Positions 10,254 through 19,371 of a stretch of DNA of 64,000 nt are shown one piece after another (within the stretch, counting starts at the first letter, position 1; every line of letters begins with the position of its first letter). The notes beneath the pieces are model-generated. The model was given only the letters and a program-made list of their open reading frames with translations. It was not told where the DNA came from and searched no databases. Made by a program: the position numbers and the translations under genes. The DNA is taken from positions 124,001 through 188,000 of the forward strand of contig JAHLKC010000059.1 in assembly GCA_025449115.1 (NCBI GenBank), read 5' to 3'. The stretch is from Chytridium lagenaria. Taxonomy: Eukaryota > Chytridiomycota > Chytridiomycetes > Chytridiales > Chytridiaceae.

Positions 10254-12071
10254 ATGAGTGCCCAGCAAGTAGTGCATGGATATGCCACCGCCGTGACTCC
10301 ACTCTGGCAGTTAGGACTATCCATGGAGGTCTGGGAACACATCTTCTACCGTCTCCATGATCCCTCCAACCTCATCATCACCTGCAAAGCCTTCCACACC
10401 ATGTCAAGTCAACCCTCCAACAAGGCCAACTGGCTTCGCTATCAATACGGTTCATGGTCAAAGATCTTTGTCTCGGCAGCATTCCAACCCTTTGATATAA
10501 CCGATGTGTACCTCCTGGATTCATCTTTGGAATGCTTCACCGAATTTGATGAGACAGTGTGCATTTACCCAAATCAAATGCGGTTGTTTAGGTTCATGAA
10601 GGATCCCACGATATTGGTGAAAATGTTGAACGGGACAACCATAGATGAAGCCATGTTTACATCAGGCACAACATCGACGAAACCTTCAAGAGCTGGTCGA
10701 CGGATGTTTCGGTTTGCCTGTTGGTCCGGGAATGTAGAGGTGGGTGGCCAAGCCATACCCGTTGCCTGACCTCATTTTTTTCAAACCAGGCTGTCACCAT
10801 GATTCTCGAGACCTCCACCATCATCCAACCAACCGTAAAGAGCTCGCTGTGGGTGCGTCCTATGCGATCCATTCCCATTCTATAAAATGTCTATTGTCCG
10901 TGTTGGTTCGAGTCCCCGCGCTCGAGAAATTTGACCACATGGCGTTCCGGGAGGCCATTCGTACCGATCAAACTCATGTAGCGGAGCTTTTGATGGATTA
11001 TTATTACCGTGGTGTGATGAAGGATCGACGGGAGCTTGCACGTGGAGCTCTCATCAAGGCGATGGGGTGGGTGGGTTCATCGTTGACGTTGCATTACCTT
11101 TTAAGTAGTGGAGCGTCCATGTTGTATTTTGATTGGGACTTTTATGCGGCGAAAGCGATTCAGAGGGGTCGTCAAAGTGATGGAGTGAATGGTGTTGAGG
11201 TGTATGGGAATTTGATCCCGTGTTGCATCATCATGTGCATGGGACGAATATTGAGTTGGAGGATTTTGCGGAGAGGCTATCCTTGCTGGGGCGACGCATA
11301 ATGATATTTATTTTTTGGATGCGTTGCTTTCGTTGGGGTTGGATTTATCGGAAGGCGTAAGTGATGTTTTAATGGGGGGTGGTCGATTGACTTCTTTTTT
11401 TTTTTTGTGAATGATAGGGTGACGATGCTTTGCAGACTGCGGCGAGCCTTGGGAATTATGAGGCTGTTCAATGGCTTTTAGATCATTCTGTAAGCTATAT
11501 ATCTATTTACCTTTTTTCATACTTATTCACACGGAAAAGAAAACCCGTGATAAATCTATCTATTTTCTGTTCCACTGTTGTTGCGGGAACGCTTACTCAT
11601 TTTATAAAAAACGACAGGTGGACCCTACCTACGACGACTCCTCCGCCCTCCGTGTAGCCTCCACGAACGGCCACGCCCAAATCGTCACCTCCTCGGCGAA
11701 AAAGGCGGCGACATCACCGCCCGCAACAACGAAGCGATCCTCCGCGCCTCCGCCAACGGCTACCTCTCCTGCGTCCAAGCCTGCATGCAACTCGGTGCCA
11801 ACATCCATCAAGATCGCAACGCGGCGCTCCGAGCCGCGTGTCAAGCGAATCACGTGGATGTGGTGGATGTGTTGATTGATGCTGGAGCGTCCCCTTGTGA
11901 GGCTTTGGGCGTGTCAGAGGGGGTTTTGGAGAGGATTGGAAGACGTGGGGGAGGGAGGTTGCTACGGGGATGGAGGTGGAGGTGTCGGCTTTTGCGAGGT
12001 GGTTGAGTTGGTCGTTGGAGACGACGCGGAGTGAACCGTCGTGGATTGAGAGACGGTCATTTACAAAATAA
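10254..12071 (+). CDS. F-box protein with ankyrin-type repeats
   Basis: Likely an SCF ubiquitin-ligase adaptor. The N-terminus has an F-box-like segment (LSMEVWEHIFYRLHDPSNLI then CKAFHTM). The rest reads as ankyrin-type repeats: AAKAIQRGRQ, FLDALLSLGLDLSEG, ALQTAASLGNYEAVQWLLDH, ALRVASTNGHAQIV, AILRASANGYLSCVQACMQL and ALRAACQANHVDVVDVLIDAGA. Introns are visible at about 10739 (GTGGGT), 11359 (GTAAGT) and 11491 (GTAAGC). The first ATG is at 10254; the upstream in-frame extension has no ATG. The repeats sit in different frames, with one-base shifts near 10830, 11210 and 11690. The C-terminus reads best in a frame ending at 12071; an alternative stop is at 12006. The promoter is shared with the FKBP gene (340-bp divergent gap). 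Confidence 0.7.
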
Positions 12072-12395
12072 TCTGGATGCTCTCCCCCTTTTTTTTTAAT
12101 GTACATTGTTTTAAAAGTTTCTATGTAAAGTATGGCATTTTTCTATGATGTTTATGATTTTGATTTCAAAGTTATTTTTGGACCAAACTCCCTAGAGTTT
12201 CAATTTACAAGACTTGCAGCGGATTGGGTGACGAGAACTAAAAAATCAATTTACGCGTATAACGCGCCGCGTCAAAACAAACACACAAAAAAAATGAGGC
12301 TTTCCATATTCAAATCCAACACACACAACTCACAACGCAGAAAAAAAAAAGGTGGCAAAAAAAAACAACGAAGCGACATCTTTATCTATAGTCAA
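12072..12395. other. Intergenic, A-rich
   Basis: This region follows the F-box gene and precedes the small membrane ORF. It includes two poly-A tracts. A short basic open frame beginning at 12294 (MRLSIFKSNTHNS) is possible but has no support beyond being open. Confidence 0.35.
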
Positions 12396-12712
12396 ATGAA
12401 TGATGTAGGATTCCGTCGCTTCCCTTTCACCAAATAACACCCTTTTGAATTGCTCCAACAGACTCAACGAACCTTTCTCGCCATCACCTCCGCTATCACC
12501 CTCACCCTTCTCCTCACCCTCCTCCTCGTCTTCACCCTCCTCCACCGCACTCACCGCATCAAGGGCACATCAAAGCCCACCATCCTCCACCCATGAATCA
12601 GGTTGGACCGCCAGACGTTGAGCTTGATTTTAATGTGGAGGAGATGGGAGGGGAATGGTGGGAGCGGGGGAATGGAGGTGTGGGGTCTTTGGAGAAGATG
12701 GAAACTCCTTGA
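12396..12712 (+). CDS. Small single-pass membrane protein with acidic tail
   Basis: A three-codon first exon (12396-12404), a 57-nt intron with donor GTAGGA and acceptor CCAACAG, then an exon from 12462. That exon encodes one strong membrane helix (FLAITSAITLTLLLTLLLVF) and a basic stop-transfer segment (HRTHRIKG). A frame change near 12594 leads into an acidic tail (DVELDFNVEEMGGEWW) ending with TGA at 12710. No family is recognised. The hydrophobic core and tail look coding, but the micro-exon start is a guess; the true first exon could be elsewhere. Confidence 0.4.
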
Positions 12713-12879
12713 TTGTTGAAAAATATATACCCCGGCATGGAGTTTTAACATTATCTACGGAACTCGGAGTCTGACCTAAAAACAAAAAAACAAAAATCAC
12801 ATTGTGCCACCGAAATAAATTTCCCCTATATAAAGATCCCCCCTGTTCCCTCATCTATCTATATCAAGAAATTCAAAAA

Positions 12880-13134
12880 ATGTGCATCCCCGTAAGTCCC
12901 AGTGTTTACACGCCCCATCACCCAACACAGACAGCAATCATCATCTAACACCGTTCCATCAAATCACTAGGTCAAGTGCGAAAAGTGTCAAAAGACCACC
13001 TGGAAGGGTTGTGGTAAACATGTCGACGCTGTCATGAAGGTATGTGAGGGGTTTGCTTGCTTGGACCTGACAAAGGATGGTTTTAGGACGTTCCCAAGGA
13101 GGATCAGTGCACTTGCCCGAGAGAGTCTACGTAA
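12880..13134 (+). CDS. Small cysteine-rich protein of the MC-x-P-VKCxxCxKTTWxGCG type
   Basis: Three exons give a 44-residue protein. Exon 1 (12880-12891) is only 12 nt and encodes MCIP. Exon 2 (12971-13039) encodes VKCEKCQKTTWKGCGKHVDA and three more residues. Exon 3 (13087-13134) encodes a short acidic segment and a CTC motif, ending at TAA. Both introns have canonical signals (GTAAGT...CACTAG and GTATGT...TTTTAG) and keep the frame. Small fungal proteins with this CxxC...GCG pattern are known to me as conserved but uncharacterised; zinc or other metal binding by the cysteines is plausible. It is easily missed because no single frame is long. Confidence 0.75.
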
Positions 13135-13497
13135 ACACAGTGGAGCTTGTGAAAGAGGGATGCTGATGGTTGGGCTTACCCTCTTAATGTCATGTTTTGC
13201 TGTGAATACATTTTTGTTTGAGAAGAAGATGACTGTAGGGGCTTTTTTTTATTGGTTTTGCTTTTGTGGTGAATAGATACAAGAATTGGGGAAGGAGATA
13301 TGGGCACGAAATGGGTGGCCCATGAAAGGGATCATAAAAGAGAGATACCCGATAGATACAAAGAAACAGAATACAACAACTGAGCAAACGAAAGATACAA
13401 CAGGATACAACGAAAAAAGGAAAGAAAACTGTGTTGTAAACATACAAAAAAAAGTTGTGGAGATATAAGCAATGGGATGACTTTTTCAGTTGGCCAA
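13135..13497. other. 3' flanks of two convergent genes
   Basis: The small cysteine-rich gene and the GT8 gene end here facing each other. The sequence is AT-rich and contains no domain-like ORF. Confidence 0.4.
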
Positions 13498-14964
13498 CTA
13501 ATTGATCCTGTCGTCAAAGAGAGGTTTTCCCTCCAACACATTCCACCACCAATTATTGATGGGCCTGTAATCGCCCCCAGGCACATCCCAAGGCTTCTCA
13601 AGAATATAATGAATATTGCACACCTCCTCCGTTTCCCAAAGATCCTGATGATACTTCCAAAGCGTCTTGAGCGCGTTATACTTGTACGAGAGCGGTACAA
13701 AGTCCTTGTAAAGGTGGTTCAAGTAGTCTTGATCAGGGAACGCATACTCGGCAAGTATATCGCCCTTGTTGGCAAGATCGTCAAGAATGTGGTTAAAGGT
13801 GGTCAAGGAGGGACGGAGGAGGAGGAGACCAGAGTTGAAGTAACGAGGGCTGGATTGAAGTGGGGTTGCAGTGAGGTAGGTGACGGAGGGGATGGAGGAG
13901 GAACGAGCGCGACCGGCGTGGGTGTGTGCACAGTTTTCGGGGATCCACCAGTCTGGGTAGGTTTTGATCTTGTGAGGGTTGCAAACGCATGCAGGAACCG
14001 CGGCAAGGTCTTTACCCTCAGGGAGCTGGGTAAAGATGTCATCCATGTTGCGGAGAACAAGCATGTCGGCGTCGAGGTAGCATATCACTTTTGAAAAATG
14101 GGCGCTTTGGTTAGTTATAAGACGGTCTTTTTGGGTGGTGATGCTGTAAAAGAGAGTGACAAGTGGGGAAGCATTTTGAAGCATGAAAAGGTATCTTAAT
14201 GATTGCTGGTGAAAAGGAAACAAAATACGATAACATCACGAGTAGAATGCATCAAACAAAAAGGAGAATGATGACGGCGATGATGTATGCTTACGATCAT
14301 AGTCGATGAGGCTCCAGATGTTGAGTTTAGTCCAGACGTCTGTTGTTACGTAGAAGAATTTGGAAAAAATCAGTAATCATCAAAGTGCTTGGCATCGCCA
14401 CTCGTGTGCGATAAGAATGATCGTGCTGCTACGCAGTCAACAGATGACCAATATGGATCAAAGCTCCATGGCATGCAGTAACGAAAGAGCAATGAGAGAG
14501 TGATTGCTAGACACCATGATACAGAGTCAATGAAAAGACATATGCTGCTACGCAGCGAATAAAGAGGTACCCTTCTGGCACAAGAATCACACCCCACCCA
14601 TATCCACCTATGCAAACCACCTGTCGCTTTTCTCGGACGAGAACTCACCAGCAAAGCGCTCAAAGACCATCTGTGAAGCATGCCCATCTGGCAGGCGAAT
14701 GGTGAGAAAGTCGGAATGAATGAGCTTGACATTGGGTTCCTTTGCAATCATATCCAAAGAGTTTTTCGAGATCTTTTCCCCGCTGTAAAGGACGAGAAGA
14801 GGATAGGCAGAGCCAGCCCTTGCCAGAGACTTTGCCAACACAATGACAGCGCGAGTGTAAGAGTCTCTTGTGATAAGAGTAGCGTAAGCCTTTGATGATG
14901 ATGCTGATGATGATGATGATGATGATGATGATGGTGATGATGATGGTGATGATCCTCCGAGCAT
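13498..14964 (-). CDS. Family 8 glycosyltransferase (glycogenin/galactinol synthase-like)
   Basis: Predicted nucleotide-sugar-dependent GT-A glycosyltransferase. Exon 1 (from 14964) begins with a poly-Ser leader encoded by a GAT-rich microsatellite. It continues with AYATLITRDSYTRAVIVLAK, the first strand and helix of GT8. A small exon (about 14330-14295) encodes VWTKLNIWSLIDYD. The main exon holds ICYLDADMLVLRNMDDIF with the metal-binding DxD, then YFNSGLLLLRPS, FPDQDYLN and NIHYILEKPWD, ending at 13498. Introns show GTGAGT...CAACAG and GTAAGC...CAAAAG. All usual GT8 landmarks are present. No signal peptide is seen, which favours a cytosolic, glycogenin-like position, although acceptor specificity cannot be read from sequence. 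No frameshift is needed, unlike many neighbours. Confidence 0.85.
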
Positions 14965-15207
14965 GATGGGTAGATAAGGTAGTTGAATGAATGAATGAAT
15001 GAATGAATAGTTAATAGTGAATGAATGTATGTAGGAAGGAATGGGGGGAATTGAATGTGAAGTTGATAAATAATAAACTTATCCGCGTATAAATAATAAA
15101 TAATAATAATTTACAGGGTGGATGGACCCCTTTATTATTTACAATAATGTATCTATCTAATTATTTATTAATTAAAATGGAGATCAAGCCCATTTATAGG
15201 TATTAAA

Positions 15208-15568
15208 CAGGGTTGGCAGAGCAAGGTTTAAATCGGTCCGGTTTTATTCGGTTTTTTTAAAAAACCTGAATTTTGAAAAACCTCCAAATCAGGTTTATTA
15301 CGGATATATATATTATCCGAATATTTTTTTCTATTGGGGATTTTTTGTTTATACTTAGGTGCAGTAACCGTTGAGCATTGAAGGAAATTAGCCAATTATA
15401 TTAGGATGTCATAGTTGTTGTAGTAAAAAAGTTCCTACTTTATGTGGTTTATACTTTATGCATATATATTGTTACACGAGTATTTAAATCGGGTTTTTTA
15501 CGGTTTTAATCGAATAAAACCCAAACCTGATTTTCTCCGAAAAAAAAATCAGGTTTTTACCAGCCCTG
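15208..15568. mobile_element. Non-autonomous hAT-type element (MITE), 361 bp
   Basis: The element begins CAGGGTTGG and ends CCAGCCCTG, imperfect terminal inverted repeats of the hAT type. It is bracketed by an identical 8-bp direct repeat, GTATTAAA (15200-15207 and 15569-15576), the target-duplication length typical of hAT transposition. Subterminal AAATCAGGTTT / AACCTGATTTT motifs occur in both orientations near each end. The interior is AT-rich and has no transposase ORF, so it must have been moved in trans. Confidence 0.85.
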
Positions 15569-15576
15569 GTATTAAA

Positions 15577-17131
15577 CAAAGACTAGTGTGTGCGTGTGTC
15601 ATAGGCAAAAGGATAATTTATTATGTTATGTTCAAGTATTTATTTTATTTACTTATTGCTGCTTGGAAAGTTGTGTAATATTTTATTTAAAATATTATTA
15701 TTATAATCTAAACTGACAAACTCTATGCTGCTTGACAATTCCTAGTGAATGATTGTGGTGTAACTTCCTCCCCTAAAACCCTGTTTGTTCTGTTTGTGAC
15801 ACGGAATATGCTGTGCTTCAAGACAAGGTGCCGGACGGTGTGAATTACGGCATTTATATATGGTGGAGAAGACTGACGTCAAAGTCCGCGGCAATGTTAT
15901 TTATCAACCGCGTTTCGTTAAACAGACAAGCGTGCTCAACGTCGTCGCCGAATGCACAGAAAGCGTAAAATCTACACTATATTATCCCAACGACAGAGTG
16001 TAAGAACTCGGATGCGAGAGCGGATTAGTTTGTGGAACCCGCATATAAATGAAGAAGTGGGCCATATTTTCGCATTACTGGCGGCAGTAGGGTTCAATGC
16101 TGCCTTTGACAGTTGTCGGCATTTTCTGTGATGAATGAGATTCTGGGATTAAAGGTGGCCAAACCGGAGACCATACTTTTATATAAATTACATATCTCGA
16201 CTCTTATTCTAATGTGACGTCGAAAGCTTCGAAGTCATCGAAGAGTTTTCTTCTCTCTGCTTGACTGGACAATGGAACTATATCTGCAAAGGATGCGAGA
16301 AAGACAAATCTTGTCACAGCAGTGAAGGATGCCATCAACAACATGCGCGATTTCCCGATCCTCGCTACTTTCAGAGGAGGGGCAGATATTCGAAGGATGC
16401 CTTGAGGAATGCAATCACCAATAATCAAAGTCTCCCAGAGTTGTTTGTGACGATTCGCGGCACACGCTTAAGTTATTAGCTTGTCGCTTTAATGTATATA
16501 CTGATCACTCCACATTGATCAAAGCCTGCAATTGTAAAAAAACTCCAGAGACATTCTGCCCTATTGGTCGGTCTAGTTTGAATGGAACGAGTGGTGCTCA
16601 TGGTAAACTCTTTCAGTAGAGTAGACAAGCATAATTAAAGCATTCTCTTAAACTGCACCATAAACGATCATAAACCTCAACTTTATACAACAAAATAATA
16701 ATTCAGTAACCCCATGTAGGATAAGCAGAAGCAGAAAGAAGCTGTGGTCTTCTCCACCATGATACTCGGATTTGTGCTGTCTCTCAGTCCTTTCTCACCT
16801 TCTCTATTTCTCTCAATCCCGCACCAGCCATCCCGCTTTTTTCTTCTATAGTCTAAAGACTGAAGGACACGACGTATAGCACGTAAAGTACTCTTAACGT
16901 TTGCAGAAAGTTAGGTCGCACAAGACTCTTTTGCGTTCAATCCACCTCCGCCTCAAACAAGAAAAACTTAATTGATTTGGTCTCAGGGAGTCCGTCTTCC
17001 CCTTCATCCATCTATACATCCTCCATTCATACCCTCATCCTCACATTCACATTCACCATCAACTATAAGCATCCCGCTCCAAATATTCACTCATCACACC
17101 AATCCGAGAGTACTTTTAACTTAAAGTAAAC
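15577..17131. other. Long intergenic region and promoter of the Crh gene
   Basis: No gene is recognised. A 74-codon minus-strand open frame at 16204-16428 has protein-like composition but no domain or splice partners. The last 400 bases (16720-17131) are C/T-rich with repeated CCATC and CTCAT tracts, a composition common in fungal promoters of well-expressed secreted proteins. Confidence 0.4.
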
Positions 17132-18712
17132 ATGACAAGACCTCTAGTATTGGTGGCATGTTTGGTTGCAGTTGTGGCTACTGCTGTCAATGCTGCTGAT
17201 GTAAGATGTGGAAAGATTGATGGCGTTACTGAGTGCTTACATGTCCTTCAACAGCTCCATGCTGGTGAGTTATGAATGGCATACAGTTATTAGCATAACA
17301 GGAGTGATCTACTTCCTTCTGTTCATTTATGACTGCATTGGCAGGATATTTCTATTCACTTCCTATACTTTATCTGCTCATTGAAACTTCTCTCATCTAA
17401 TATTAATCCCGTCACAGCTCCTCAGAAGGATACTGCGGCATCTCAACCGTTCACTGTGGCGACCACTGCCAATCCCCATACTCATTCAACAGCAAACCAG
17501 GAGACCCCAAAGCCGCCTGCTACGGCGACCGTTTCGGTCGAAAATGTGTCTCTGGATTCTACAACTTTAGCGGATCCACTTGGGTAAAAGATTTTATGCC
17601 GAAAACACCTTATTCACACTCTTTAGGTAATCAACGCTGATAGTTACAATGGAAACCCTGATACGGCAGATTGGTTGGCGGAACCTCGAGGCCTGCAGGC
17701 AGGCAACATCAAGTTTGGACAGTATGGAGGTGTCATGCTTTCTCTGTCACCCACCTCAAACAACCCGGCTGTGCCGTTCAAGAAAGATGCCAATGGAAAC
17801 TACCCGACTGCTTTGGGTGCCCGTCTCAGTTCCACCAGCTACATGCTCTATGGAACATTCAGGGCTCGTTACATTGCATCTCCAGCGGAGGTGTGGTCAC
17901 AGGTAAGCTAACTGATCCCTCACGTCCATATGATTTAATCCATCTCAGCCTTCATCTCCTATTCTGACGAAAAGGATGAAATTGACTGGGAAACCACCGG
18001 GCGTGACATTGATCGTGGTCAATCCAACTTTTTCTACCGTGGAGTGGTTGACTACACCAAATCTTCCTTTCACCCTACCGGAACCGACACATCCCGTGTT
18101 TACCATGACTATGAAATCCGGTGGGCAGAGGATTCCATTACGTGGGTTCTTGACGGCGAGATTGTGAGGATTGTCAATAAGGAGGATACTTGCTCTGGAT
18201 CCACTTGTGCTTTCCCTTCCACACCGTCAAAGATTGAGATTGCCATTTGGGATGGTGGAGCCGGATCTGCGGGGACGAGAGATTGGGCTGGCGGATATGT
18301 GCCGTGGGATCAGGTATGCATGCACTATTTTTCTACTATTGTTACCGTTATCTAACCTAGTGTATAGACGGACGCTTCAGGGTATAATGTGACGTACCAA
18401 TACATTATGATTCAATGTAATGGTGACCCTGTCCCCACTGGACCTCCTCGACGCACTAAAGGACCAAACTACTCTGCGCCATCTCTTAAGGAACCTGTTA
18501 TCAATGTTGCGGCACCGGGTGTGGCCGGGTATGATGAGAGTCTAATGAATAGCACTGGATCTGTGTACACGCAGCAGCAGAAGGTTAATGCTGGGATTAT
18601 CAATAGCACGTCAAAGAGTGATGCAAGTGTTGTGAGGGGGAGAAGTGTGGTCGGAGCTTTGAGTAGTGTTGTTGTTATAGGATTGGGCGTGGGTTTGTTT
18701 GGGTTGATTTGA
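17132..18712 (+). CDS. Crh-type GH16 chitin-glucanosyltransferase with CBM18-like module, GPI-anchored
   Basis: Predicted cell-wall transglycosylase linking chitin to glucan. The signal peptide is PLVLVACLVAVVATAVNA. A CBM18-like chitin-binding module follows (CPSTAPCC / SSEGYCG...HCGDHCQ). The GH16 catalytic region shows FISYSDEKDEIDWE, carrying the E-x-D-x-E acids (DEIDWE), then VYHDYEIRW. The C-terminus is S/T-rich and ends in a hydrophobic helix consistent with a GPI signal. Introns, all canonical: about 17270-17417, 17584-17626, 17903-17948 and 18314-18367. The CBM18 reads in two frames with a one-base shift near 17230, so the first cysteines and the CPSTAPCC segment do not join directly. 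Everything from 17418 to the stop is uninterrupted once spliced. Confidence 0.9.
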
Positions 18713-19371
18713 AAAACAAACAAAACTGCGTCAATGGTTCCATTGCTTTTTCTTGTCGTATTCCCTCCCTTTCCAAACCTCTTTGTTTATGTGTTTTTTT
18801 TCTATTAACTCACAATCATCGTTTTTCCGTTTCTTTTATAACTCTCTCTTTCCAACGAGTTTTTTGGTTTTTTTTTTTTGCATTTCTTTTCTTGTCCTTT
18901 CGGTTCTATTTCTTGTCATTCTGTGCATTCGTTTCTTGAGGTTTCGTTCTAGCTTACCATTGTGATGTCATCCAAGTCCATTTCATTTTTCTTTTACTTT
19001 CGTTTCTTTAAAACGGATGAATACAAGTAGAATAATAAGAAATCGTTAAGAACTTTTTCTATGAAGTTTTTATTAACTTCCTTTTATCCTTTTGACGGAA
19101 AGTTTACGGAAAGTTTATCATATCTTTCCGCAGAATACGAGCAGCACATCACCATCGTACACCAACCGCTACCAATCCATGATTCTGATATCCCACATCG
19201 CTGATTCGTAAAACGCAGATCCCCACCCAAACATCCTCCCACCAAAAATCAAATATAAAAAGCCTAAATCGTCCATCCTTAACACCGTAAATCCCGACCT
19301 ACATGACCTCGCGGCCAAACCTGGTACCCCCATTTCAATCCCCACCCCCCCACTCATACCTCCGACAAACC
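18713..19371. other. Intergenic, T-rich downstream tract
   Basis: Strongly pyrimidine-rich sequence follows the Crh stop and resembles a long 3' flank. The promoter of the next gene lies at the right end. The open frames here are poly-Phe/Ser and compositional. An in-frame ATG at 19303 could extend the next gene upstream. Confidence 0.4.

Noticed and set aside
10900..10930. GGTTCGAGTCCCC resembling a tRNA T-loop
   Set aside because: The flanking stem does not pair and the site lies inside the coding ankyrin region of the F-box gene.
16204..16428. 74-codon minus-strand ORF upstream of the Crh gene
   Set aside because: Composition is protein-like, but there is no start context, domain, splice partner or paralogue to support it.
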